From Bdellovibrionia bacterium (GTDB lineage Bacteria; Bdellovibrionota; Bdellovibrionia; Bdellovibrionales; JAGQZY01): DNA of 64,000 nucleotides. Of this stretch, positions 8,850 through 16,338 are shown in pieces. The DNA lies in NCBI GenBank assembly GCA_030424715.1, contig JAUHWH010000005.1, positions 186,001 through 250,000 of the forward strand. Reading direction: 5' to 3'. Below the pieces are notes generated by a model, which had not been told where the DNA came from, searched no databases, and saw only the letters and a program-made list of their open reading frames with translations. The number at the start of each line of letters is the position of its first letter. The stretch's first letter is position 1. A program made the position numbers and the translations under genes.

Positions 8850-9995
8850 ATGCCTCAAAACGAGACAAGGTCTGGAGTATTTAATGAACACTCAGATGGG
8901 TATAAATACTTCATTCCTCATCCATTGCCTCCTACACCTGAGGTTGATCGTGATAACGAAATGGATCAGCTTATGGATCATGCTAATAGGGCTTTGGGGA
9001 GATTAGATGGCGCTTCAGAAACGTTACCAAATCCAGATTTGTTTGTATCAATGTACGTTAGAAAAGAAGCTGTGCTTTCAAGCCAAATTGAAGGCACGCA
9101 AGCTTCTCTCTTAAATGTACTAGAATTTGAAGCAGACACTGGTGTTGATGAGAGTGTTAATGATGTCGAAGAAGTTATTAATTATGTAGCCGCTTTAAAT
9201 CATGGCCTGGAAAGACTGGAAGAATTGCCAGTCTGCCTGCGTCTAATTAAGGAGATACATAAAAAACTCATGGAAGGAGTTCGCGGAGGAAATAAGCAGC
9301 CAGGTCAGTTCAGAACAATCCAAAACTACATTGCTTCTGACTCTAGCATCCCTATTCAAAAAGCCAAATTTGTACCTCCATCTCCTGAAAAATTAGGTGA
9401 GGTCTTAAGGCAGTTTGAAGAGTTTGTGCATAGTGAAGAGCCATACCCTTATCTAATCAAGGTTGGTTTGCTTCATGCACAGTTTGAAACTATTCACCCT
9501 TTTTTAGATGGAAATGGACGAGTGGGAAGGCTGCTAATTACTTTTTTACTTTGTGAGAAAAATGTACTTCACAGGCCACTCCTTTACCTCTCTCACTATT
9601 TTAAACAGAATAGGATGGAGTACTATCAGCACCTTCAAAATATTCGTTTTAAAGGAGATTGGGAATCATGGTTGAAATTCTTTTTGAAAGGAGTCTATGA
9701 AGTTTCACAAGAGGCTACTGAGACCGCCCGAAAAGTAATGAATTTACGTGAGGAACATCGAAGTCTAATGATTGAAAAAATGGGGCGAACACCAAATGCT
9801 TTGAAGCTTCTAGAAAAGCTCTATTGGCGCCCCTTAGTAAAAGTAGAAAATGTAATGGAAATAACTGGCCTGGCTTACCCTAATGCAAATAAGTTAGTCG
9901 CCGACTTTGTTAAACTCGGTATTCTTGAAGAAAAAACGGGTCAGAAGCGTAATAGAAAATTTGTTTACACAGATTATTTATCACTATTCGACTAG
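8850..9995 (+). CDS. Fic family AMP-transferase with N-terminal inhibitory helix and C-terminal winged helix
   Basis: ATG 8850 follows GGAAGGG, giving 381 residues. The Fic motif HPFLDGNGRVGR is intact at 216-227 (catalytic His 216). The N-terminal inhibitory motif SSQIEG at 77-82 (class II Fic, Glu 81) should block ATP binding until released. Residues about 315-381 form a winged helix-turn-helix, typical of the Fic/DUF4172-like group. Fic enzymes transfer AMP from ATP to Ser/Thr/Tyr hydroxyls on target proteins. No separate antitoxin gene is adjacent, consistent with built-in inhibition. It is monocistronic, with its own operator upstream and a strong terminator downstream; it directly follows the island 1 integrase. 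Confidence 0.88.
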   Translation: MPQNETRSGVFNEHSDGYKYFIPHPLPPTPEVDRDNEMDQLMDHANRALGRLDGASETLPNPDLFVSMYVRKEAVLSSQIEGTQASLLNVLEFEADTGVDESVNDVEEVINYVAALNHGLERLEELPVCLRLIKEIHKKLMEGVRGGNKQPGQFRTIQNYIASDSSIPIQKAKFVPPSPEKLGEVLRQFEEFVHSEEPYPYLIKVGLLHAQFETIHPFLDGNGRVGRLLITFLLCEKNVLHRPLLYLSHYFKQNRMEYYQHLQNIRFKGDWESWLKFFLKGVYEVSQEATETARKVMNLREEHRSLMIEKMGRTPNALKLLEKLYWRPLVKVENVMEITGLAYPNANKLVADFVKLGILEEKTGQKRNRKFVYTDYLSLFD

Positions 9996-10081
9996 TACGG
10001 TGGTGTTTTGTAGTTAATCTATATATTAAGTTAATATTTACAATACGCTACAGCTACCTCATTGTCTCCACCAAACGATGC

Positions 10082-10114
10082 AAATTCCCAGAGAAATTTG
10101 GGAATTTCTTTTTT
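10082..10114 (+). terminator. Intrinsic terminator after the Fic gene
   Basis: AAATTCCC (10082-10089) pairs with GGGAATTT (10100-10107), 8 bp, followed by CTTTTTT. It is a standard Rho-independent terminator on the + strand and would insulate the downstream defence operon. Confidence 0.8.
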
Positions 10115-10212
10115 GGAAAGTAATTTTAACTAGTTAACTGGAAGAAGACTTCCAAGTCGGCTGGCCAAATATCACTCTAAATCACCCCAAATAACGGGTT
10201 TTGCAGGATCTT

Positions 10213-10262
10213 GTGGTGAAGGGCTGTAGTGAGCAAGATTTTTGTAGTGAATAAATCACCAC
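10213..10262. repeat. Heptamer GTRGTGA repeats upstream of the DUF4297/HerA operon
   Basis: GTGGTGA (10213-10219), GTAGTGA (10226-10232) and GTAGTGA (10244-10250) lie in direct order, and TCACCAC (10256-10262) is the exact inverse of the first. Four heptamers within 50 bases, 40 bases before the start codon, look like a binding-site array for a regulator. Confidence 0.45.
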
Positions 10263-10301
10263 GACTGACAAGTATAGTTATTTTGTTTACTATATCTCCC
10301 T

Positions 10302-11531
10302 ATGACAACAAGGTCTGCAGAAGCATCATTAAGAGGTTACCTATACCAGTTTGACAAAACTGCATCTGAACTTTTGAATCTTTCTCAAGGACAATCATTA
10401 ACAGTTGAAGGTGTTGAGGACATAGATATTTCCTCATCTGGCTTAACAACGGCTATCCAATGCAAATACCTCGAAGCTCAGAATTTTTCACCGTCACGTA
10501 TTCGAAAACCACTAATAGCCATGCTTGACCATTTTGTATCGAAAGCAAGTTCCAATTTCAAATATCACCTTTATGCTTATTTTTCTGATCAGGACAATGG
10601 ATCACATAAAATGTCTCTAGACGAGTTGAAGTCTTGCTTAACTTATACAGAAAAGAAAAAAGAAATTTGCTACTACCAAAAATATTCAATTACTGACCAA
10701 AAATTAAAAGCATTCTTACGCAATTTAAAAATTGAATTTGGTCCCAAAATTGAAGAACAAAAAGGTGTGCTGATAGATCAGTTAAAGAATGAGTTTTCTT
10801 GTAACAATGACGAAGCCGAAATCGTTTACTATGCTCAAGCTTTGAACTTAATATTTAACATAGCTACTCAGAGAACTAAAACAGAAAGACAACTCACAAG
10901 AAGACAATTTCTCCTGAATATCGATAAAAGTGAAGTTGTCTTTAGTGCCTTATACAGCAAATATAAAGGGAAAGTCGCATATATTAAAACTCTCAAAAAA
11001 TTAATACTAGAGTCTGATGGACTAGCAAGATATAAAACAAAGGCTTTGTACATAGATATCGATTCATGGGGAACACCTAAAGTAATTGCAAACCTTTTAT
11101 CTGAGATTAACTCTAAGCACTATCGTGAAGGCCATGCTTTTTGGGACTCTCAGCCTTGGCTAACGATTATTCGTGCAGATGAAAATTCTCTTAAGGAAAT
11201 TAAGCAACACTTAATAAATAAAGGCATCTGGATAAATGATGGATTTGAAACAATAGATTTTTCTCCAGATCGCTTCAGTGAAGCTCCTTTGAAGCTCCGT
11301 ACAAGCAATGGGCAAGGACAAAAAATTGAGAAGAGCTCCTATCATATGAGAGTTGTTTCTGCTGAAACTTTTGAGAATTATTGGGATGAGCTCCCAAGCC
11401 CTGATGTTGTATTTAGTTTTTTCGATGACGAGCTGTATCTATCGTTAAAAGAGGTCACTACCGATTATTTTGATCTCTCTGCCATAGATTCAGTTCGAGA
11501 TATTAAATCCATACTTATTGGAGATAAATAA
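10302..11531 (+). CDS. DUF4297/Cap4-like nuclease subunit of a HerA-associated defence system
   Basis: A 409-residue soluble protein. The N-terminus carries the pattern of DUF4297-type PD-(D/E)XK nucleases: GYLYQ (12-16), then VEGVEDIDI (Glu 36, Asp 40, Asp 42), then IQCKYLEA (Gln 53, Lys 55), i.e. an acidic pair followed by QxK. The rest is helical and unassigned. It ends directly before the ATG of a HerA-type ATPase with a TAA-ATG junction, so the two are coupled. DUF4297-HerA and SIR2-HerA pairs are known anti-phage systems in which the ATPase assembles a large complex with the effector nuclease. No strong ribosome binding site is seen at its own ATG. Family assignment rests on motif spacing, not a search. 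Confidence 0.68.
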   Translation: MTTRSAEASLRGYLYQFDKTASELLNLSQGQSLTVEGVEDIDISSSGLTTAIQCKYLEAQNFSPSRIRKPLIAMLDHFVSKASSNFKYHLYAYFSDQDNGSHKMSLDELKSCLTYTEKKKEICYYQKYSITDQKLKAFLRNLKIEFGPKIEEQKGVLIDQLKNEFSCNNDEAEIVYYAQALNLIFNIATQRTKTERQLTRRQFLLNIDKSEVVFSALYSKYKGKVAYIKTLKKLILESDGLARYKTKALYIDIDSWGTPKVIANLLSEINSKHYREGHAFWDSQPWLTIIRADENSLKEIKQHLINKGIWINDGFETIDFSPDRFSEAPLKLRTSNGQGQKIEKSSYHMRVVSAETFENYWDELPSPDVVFSFFDDELYLSLKEVTTDYFDLSAIDSVRDIKSILIGDK

Positions 11532-13277
11532 ATGAGTGCAGAAGAGAAAGAAGTATTTAAAATTAATTGTGTAACCCCAACTTTAATTCAGATTGAAGTT
11601 ATTGATATTGATGAATTCCGCAAAAGCCAATCAGCATCTATTTCAATTGGCACTTATCTTAAAATCTCAGATGACAATAATATTTCTGTTGTCGCTTTAA
11701 TAAAGAGCTATCGGATTAAGGACTCAGCAGTTGGGGTAGAGGCAGCAACAACGGATTCAAGGATTTTTATAATAGATGCTGAACCAGTTGGCTTTATAAA
11801 TGCAGAAGGTAAATTCAGGCGAGGAGGTCAGCAAATTGCCATACCACCGTCAAATGTAGAAGTTGCTTCAGAAGAAGTGCTAAAAAGTATTTACGAGTCA
11901 GTTGAAGATGAAAAGGAGTTTTCATTTGGAACTCTTATGCAAAACAAGAGCATTCGTGTAAAAGTCGATGGGGATAAATTTTTTAGCAAGCACATTGGAG
12001 TTGTAGGTTCGACTGGGTCAGGAAAATCGTGCACTGTCGCAAAAGTAATCCAAGAGGCGGTAGTAGCTGGCGGAACTAGCAAAAAAGCTGGTGCTTTAAA
12101 CAACTCCCATATTGTAATATTTGATTTACATTCTGAATATAAGACAGCCTTCCCAGATGCCAATTATCTGTCCATAGAGAATTTAGTTTTACCCAGCTGG
12201 CTTTTGAATGCAGAAGAACTTGAAGAAATATTTATTGAGAGTAACGAGCAAAACTCACACAATCAAATATCCCAATTCCGTCAGGCTGTGGTTCTAAATA
12301 AAAGAAAACACAACCCTGATGTTGATAAGGTATCATACGATACACCAGTTTATTTTAATGTGAATGAGGTCTACAATTATATTTATAATTTGAACAATGA
12401 GATGATTGGCAAAAACCCTGGTGAAGGAAAGCCTAAACTGGCGGATGGAACTCTAATTGATAATCGAGAAGACAAATATTTCGATGCAGAGTTGGCTTTT
12501 GCTCCACAATCACAAAAATCAGGAGAAAAGGCATCTGGTGGACCATTTAATGGAGAATTTGACCGCTTTGTAATGCGATTGGATGCGAAAAGAAATGATT
12601 CTCGATTAGATTTCTTGATGAACCCAAAAATTGAAGGGAAGGAGTGTAAAACCGAACACTTAGAAGAGACTGTCAGGCAGTTTCTTGGGTACGCAAACAA
12701 GAGTGAAGCAAATATAACCATCATTGATTTAAGTGAAATCCCTTTTGAGGTTCTTAGTATTGTTGTTTCATTAATTTCCAGAATTCTATTCGATGTGTTT
12801 CTTAAAATTAGAAAGACCAAATCAACGGATGACGAGACTCCTTTTTTAATTGTTTATGAGGAAGCCCACAATTACGTTCCGCGAAGCGAAGAGGCAAAGT
12901 ACAAAACCGTGAAAAAGTCCATTGAGCGAATTGCGAAAGAAGGTAGAAAATATGGTTTATCATTAATGATGGTAAGCCAAAGACCTTCTGAGATTTCAGA
13001 AACAATATTTTCACAATGTAATAACTTTCTGGCCATGCGCTTAACCAATCCGACAGATCAATCATATGTGAAGAGATTGTTGCCTGATGTTGTCAGTGCA
13101 ATTACTGAAAATCTACCAGCTCTTGAAAAACGTGAAGCACTTGTCATTGGAGATTCTGTGGCGATTCCAACACTAGTTTATGTAGATACTCTTGAAAACA
13201 AACCAAGATCTACTGATGTGGAATTTCAAACAGAATGGAAAAAGGACTGGGTAGATATAGACTTTTCAGTTCTTTGA
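11532..13277 (+). CDS. HerA-family hexameric ATPase of the defence operon
   Basis: The 581-residue protein begins with a HAS-barrel-like region (about 10-120), then the RecA-like HerA/FtsK-type motor: Walker A GSTGSGKS at 159-166, a large insertion, Walker B FLIVYEEAH at 438-446, then GRKYG (471-475) and SQRPSE (482-487), hallmarks of HerA translocases. It starts directly after the preceding stop with GGAG eight bases upstream. In archaea HerA drives NurA nuclease; in bacterial defence islands it partners SIR2 or DUF4297 effectors, as here. It is the last gene of the operon; a long non-coding region follows. Confidence 0.88.
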   Translation: MSAEEKEVFKINCVTPTLIQIEVIDIDEFRKSQSASISIGTYLKISDDNNISVVALIKSYRIKDSAVGVEAATTDSRIFIIDAEPVGFINAEGKFRRGGQQIAIPPSNVEVASEEVLKSIYESVEDEKEFSFGTLMQNKSIRVKVDGDKFFSKHIGVVGSTGSGKSCTVAKVIQEAVVAGGTSKKAGALNNSHIVIFDLHSEYKTAFPDANYLSIENLVLPSWLLNAEELEEIFIESNEQNSHNQISQFRQAVVLNKRKHNPDVDKVSYDTPVYFNVNEVYNYIYNLNNEMIGKNPGEGKPKLADGTLIDNREDKYFDAELAFAPQSQKSGEKASGGPFNGEFDRFVMRLDAKRNDSRLDFLMNPKIEGKECKTEHLEETVRQFLGYANKSEANITIIDLSEIPFEVLSIVVSLISRILFDVFLKIRKTKSTDDETPFLIVYEEAHNYVPRSEEAKYKTVKKSIERIAKEGRKYGLSLMMVSQRPSEISETIFSQCNNFLAMRLTNPTDQSYVKRLLPDVVSAITENLPALEKREALVIGDSVAIPTLVYVDTLENKPRSTDVEFQTEWKKDWVDIDFSVL

Positions 13278-14071
13278 TACTCTCCGGCTTACCCCCTACC
13301 CTAGTAGATCTCTCGTTGGCGATAGCCAAACTCCAGACTTAGCCCCCTTATGAGCACCACTAATAGCACCTGAGAAAATGCGATTAGTACAACCCACCAG
13401 TTAAGAACAGGTGCCGTTAGTCCCTGTCCACAGCCATCGACCGTTATCTGGAGGTGAAGGTTGCCCTTCATGTAATCACATCCCCAAGTCGTCGGCTCGA
13501 CATGGCTATACCCCTGTCTCAGTTGAATCAATCCATTGAATAACTAAAACGTCGACTGATCAGCCTCCTGGATAGTAACTACCCAGCCCCTACTGACACC
13601 TCGTCACGAAGTGGAAATGTGAATGAGTTATTAGCTGTCTACTCCCACCAAAAATTTAAACAACAGGTCCCCCTGAAGTTTCGCCCAGCAACTCACAAAC
13701 TGTTTGGCAAACCTTGTTAGGTATTTGCACCTTGCCTGATTTTACGCCCAGCAGGCTACGCATTGGCGTTTTTAAAACAGAGCAATCAAAACCCGTATTT
13801 TTAAGAAAAGAAAGAGAATAATTTTAAAAGCAAAAAATAATTTAAAAATTTAGCAAGCGCTAAGGGGAAAACAGCAATTTTCAAAACAAAGGGTTCGGAA
13901 AATTTTTTCGACCAGTCTCTTGAGGTCTGAACCAATTCTTTAACAAACCTTTGCGTTTTGGCGCGGGCCTTTGCCCCCGTTTTAAATTTAAAGCTCTTAG
14001 AGGGCGTTTATGGAGGCCGCTTTTTTAAACTATTTTAAAATCGTTTTCCATTTTAAAAGAAAGGGGCTTTT
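13278..14071. other. 794-base non-coding region, AT-rich and dense in TTTAAA palindromes
   Basis: I see no convincing gene here. The left part (13.28-13.65 kb) is ordinary in composition; the right part (13.77-14.06 kb) is very AT-rich. TTTAAA occurs nine times at 13655, 13771, 13823, 13841, 13981, 13987, 14024, 14034 and 14052. A small GGGC-CTTT-GCCC hairpin lies near 13966. The region could be a replication or transfer origin, a regulatory RNA locus or decayed DNA; nothing decides between these. Confidence 0.5.
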
Positions 14072-14275
14072 ATGAAAGAAAAACAAACGACAAAGGCTTT
14101 GATTGGTAAAGAGGCAGAAGAGTTACTTAAAAAAATTACCAAGGAGAAAAATGGCCCTGAGGCCAACAAAACTTTTGCAGCTCTCAGTGGATTGGCCGTT
14201 GCATCCGTCATAGATGATGAGAGTCTGGCAAAAAGACTATTATCCTTAGTAAAACATGTGAGAACCAGTAAGTAA
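14072..14275 (+). CDS. Small unknown 67-aa island protein
   Basis: ATG 14072 has a good ribosome binding site (GAAAGGGG). The 67-residue product is basic at the N-terminus and helical (EAEELLKKITKEK, then AALSGLAVASVIDDE); it resembles no family I know and has no signal peptide. It lies alone after the long AT-rich region and converges on the exported-protein gene at 14359-15090. Short lysine-rich proteins of this kind are common in mobile elements as regulators or accessory proteins, but no function can be assigned. Confidence 0.55.
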   Translation: MKEKQTTKALIGKEAEELLKKITKEKNGPEANKTFAALSGLAVASVIDDESLAKRLLSLVKHVRTSK

Positions 14276-14336
14276 TACGATGGACGTTTTCCTTAAAGAG
14301 AATCCAATTAGCTGTGGTCAGACAAATTTTCCAGAA

Positions 14337-14358
14337 AACGTCGTCAACGTCGTTTCTT
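14337..14358. repeat. AACGTCGT repeat, copy 1
   Basis: AACGTCGT occurs twice in tandem (14337-14344 and 14346-14353). The second copy extends to AACGTCGTTTCTT (14346-14358), an exact 13-bp match to 20631-20643 in the same orientation. It lies between convergent genes. Confidence 0.45.
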
Positions 14359-15090
14359 TTAAGATTTTTCTCTCAGCTTACGGATGGCTGCGGCAGGTTG
14401 CTCAAGAAAGTTGTGTATGAACATGGTCTTATCTGTACCACTTACAGATAATCTGTTTGGCTCAATCTTTCCTTTCCCTTTAGAAGTGAACTGCCAGGCA
14501 ACAGTGAAGTGTTTACCAGTTACCTTGTCATTTACTTTTGCTTTTAAAATCCATGCTTTGCCATTTTTCTCCCATTTAGGATTGGCATTGAGAACTCTAT
14601 AAAACTCATAAAGCTCAACGGCCGCTATAGACACAGTTTTGTAATTAGAGTCCTGAGTTTGAAACTCAGATTTCAAGAACTCTTGGTTTGGCCCAGAACT
14701 CTTGTGCTTTTTAAGCAGTGAAGCAATCATCCGGCCTTTGCCGCCTTTGGCTTTTTTTCTGGAAGCTACAGATTTATTTACCTTCTTATTGAAAAGTGGG
14801 CCCCAAGAAACAAACTCATGACGAATTCCTCCCAGTTTCTTGACCTTTATGTCCACCTTGCCAACTGTGCGAAGATCAATACCCATATCTATATATTTCT
14901 TGATGTTGGATCCTTTTTCTATTCGAAAAATATTCTGCTCACCACCATCATAGTTTTCCAAGGTAATCTCATAACCAAAAGCGCTACCAAGCCAAGTAAC
15001 ATCAGTTATTTTTCCCTTAAGTGTAGTTTCTTCCTGCGCCAGCAACGCAATGGGCATTAGCAAAAAGACTACTAACAATACCTTATTCAT
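14359..15090 (-). CDS. Exported protein of unknown function
   Basis: A 243-residue protein with a clear signal peptide (KVLLVVFLLMPIALLAQ, cleavage near residue 18). The N-terminal third looks like a small beta-barrel region (LKGKITDVTWLGSAFGYEI); the centre has a basic linker rich in Lys, Gly and Ser (about 110-125); the C-terminal half contains AWQFTSKGKGKIEPNRLSV and may be a second beta domain. It starts 10 bases after the XRE regulator gene, so the two are one transcript. No catalytic motif is visible. An exported protein paired with a repressor in a mobile element could act in surface exclusion or transfer, but that is inference. Confidence 0.65.
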   Translation of the reverse strand: MNKVLLVVFLLMPIALLAQEETTLKGKITDVTWLGSAFGYEITLENYDGGEQNIFRIEKGSNIKKYIDMGIDLRTVGKVDIKVKKLGGIRHEFVSWGPLFNKKVNKSVASRKKAKGGKGRMIASLLKKHKSSGPNQEFLKSEFQTQDSNYKTVSIAAVELYEFYRVLNANPKWEKNGKAWILKAKVNDKVTGKHFTVAWQFTSKGKGKIEPNRLSVSGTDKTMFIHNFLEQPAAAIRKLREKS

Positions 15091-15100
15091 ACTTCCTCCT

Positions 15101-15406
15101 TCAGTCTTTCGACTCTTTTTCGATTGTTAATCTGTACCTCATGTCCCCATCTACAAACTGGCTGGAGAACAAAATGGAATTTCCAGGCTTATCGTCTTTC
15201 ACATTAAACAAGAGTGTCGTCACAGATAGGCTAAGGTGGTCAGCAAGACGTTTTATTAAGTGAAGATTCTTTGCTGTTGGTAAAACTCCCTGTGTGCAGT
15301 TATGCAGAGTGGACGTTGGTACACCACAAGCTTTAGCTAGAGAATTGACGGACTCATTGCGCGCTTTTAATTCTCTGTTTAAAACTTGTGATAACCTAAC
15401 TTCCAT
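15101..15406 (-). CDS. XRE-family helix-turn-helix regulator
   Basis: The 101-residue product has an XRE (Cro/CI) helix-turn-helix over about residues 5-65 (NSLAKACGVPTSTLHNCTQG) and a short C-terminal tail (FSSQFVDGDMRYRLTIEKE). It is the first gene of a two-gene minus-strand operon with the exported protein. Two inverted repeats lie 24-81 bases upstream of its start (15430-15487), so negative autoregulation is likely. It resembles the short regulators of phage and integrative-element control regions. Confidence 0.85.
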   Translation of the reverse strand: MEVRLSQVLNRELKARNESVNSLAKACGVPTSTLHNCTQGVLPTAKNLHLIKRLADHLSLSVTTLLFNVKDDKPGNSILFSSQFVDGDMRYRLTIEKESKD

Positions 15407-15429
15407 AACATCCCATCAATCGGTTGTTC

Positions 15430-15487
15430 ATCCGAGGTCAATTAGATAAATTCCATGGCTCGGATAATTGTCCCATCCGTGGGATAA
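15430..15487. promoter_or_regulatory. Inverted-repeat operators upstream of the XRE regulator
   Basis: TTGTCCCA-tccg-TGGGATAA (15468-15487) is an inverted repeat of 8-bp arms with one mismatch. ATCCGAG (15430-15436) and CTCGGAT (15459-15465) form a second 7-bp inverted repeat. Both lie in the promoter region of 15101-15406 and are good candidates for its operator. Confidence 0.5.
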
Positions 15488-15502
15488 ACACATTTAATAA
15501 AC

Positions 15503-15530
15503 CGCACCTAAATCGGCCGTTATAGGTGCG
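15503..15530 (-). terminator. Hairpin between resolvase and XRE genes
   Basis: CGCACCTA (15503-15510) pairs perfectly with TAGGTGCG (15523-15530) across a 12-base loop. On the minus strand it lies downstream of the resolvase gene and is followed by GTTTATT, so it may terminate that transcript. The 9-mer TAGGTGCGC recurs at 15597-15605, within the end of the resolvase gene. Confidence 0.45.
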
Positions 15531-15577
15531 CTTTGGTCGGCATTGCTAAACCACCGTAATCACCCGGCCCAACTTCA

Positions 15578-16192
15578 CTAATTTTCTGGGGGTTTTAGGT
15601 GCGCCTGAATTGTGCGCGTAACCATCCCCATAGAGTAACCAGTCTTCCGACAAATTTCTCTATAGCTCATCCCTTGCTTTCGTAAGTTCAAAATCATATG
15701 AGGAATAATTGCCGATGCTTTAGGGCGCCCTATTTTCTTACCTTTACTCCTGGCATGTTCGATACCCATTTTGGTTCTTTCAGAGATAAGGGATTTCTCG
15801 AACTCTGCAAAAGCTCCAATTATGTGAACTAATAGCCGACCACTTGCTGTAGTCATATCCAGCTGATCTTTTAAACTGATAAACTCCACGCCCAATTCTG
15901 TAAAATCTTGAAGGGTAACTACCAAGTGCTTTAACGATCTGAATAATCGATCCAGCTTTACTACAACAACTACATCGATTTTACGTTCATGGGTTAAGGA
16001 TTTTAATTTTTTGAGACCGGGGCGATTAGCTGTTCCTCCAGAATAACCATAATCAACAATCTCTTCTGTAAGTATCCAATTTCGTGTGTGGCAGTAGCGA
16101 CGAAGTTCTTCGAGCTGAACTTCTGGTTTCTGATCTCCTGTAGCTGTGCTACATCGAGCATAAATTGCAGCTCTTACAATGGAGTTCTGCAA
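15578..16192 (-). CDS. Serine recombinase (resolvase/invertase family)
   Basis: The 204-residue product has the full resolvase fold: YARCST with catalytic Ser near residue 15, KLDRLFRSLK, the conserved GAFAEFEKSLISERTKMG helix, and a C-terminal helix-turn-helix (YREICRKTGYSMGMVTR). The start is TTG, supported by AAAGGAC eight bases upstream; the frame has no better ATG. Small serine recombinases resolve cointegrates or invert DNA segments at res-like sites. It is divergent from the DUF6119 gene across an AT-rich gap of about 145 bases, where a res site might lie. No transposase is adjacent. Confidence 0.92.
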   Translation of the reverse strand: MQNSIVRAAIYARCSTATGDQKPEVQLEELRRYCHTRNWILTEEIVDYGYSGGTANRPGLKKLKSLTHERKIDVVVVVKLDRLFRSLKHLVVTLQDFTELGVEFISLKDQLDMTTASGRLLVHIIGAFAEFEKSLISERTKMGIEHARSKGKKIGRPKASAIIPHMILNLRKQGMSYREICRKTGYSMGMVTRTIQAHLKPPEN

Positions 16193-16338
16193 TACAACCG
16201 TCCTTTTTTGCTCCCTTTTTAAGCATGCACTTTATTTTCCAAAATGAAAAGCGAAAAATTTTAAATAATTTTAATGAGTTAGAGTTAAACTTATTTTATT
16301 TATCTAGTCTCCCCCTTCAACCGATACATAAAAGTATT

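Larger units (their letters stand above)
9996..10301. other. Intergenic region with terminator and repeat cluster
   Basis: This 306-base stretch has no credible gene. It holds a TCTCCACCA sequence (10065-10073) resembling the 3' end of a tmRNA, a strong terminator (10082-10114) and a cluster of GTRGTGA heptamers (10213-10262) just before the DUF4297/HerA operon. A putative -10 TATAGT lies near 10275. Confidence 0.6.

Noticed and set aside
13301-13531. 76-codon minus-strand frame in the long non-coding region
   Set aside because: No ribosome binding site, odd composition (Trp/Cys/Gln rich) and no recognisable domain; probably chance.
16165-16338. N-terminal extension of the DUF6119 frame
   Set aside because: It would overlap the divergent resolvase start and has no family resemblance; ATG 16339 fits better.
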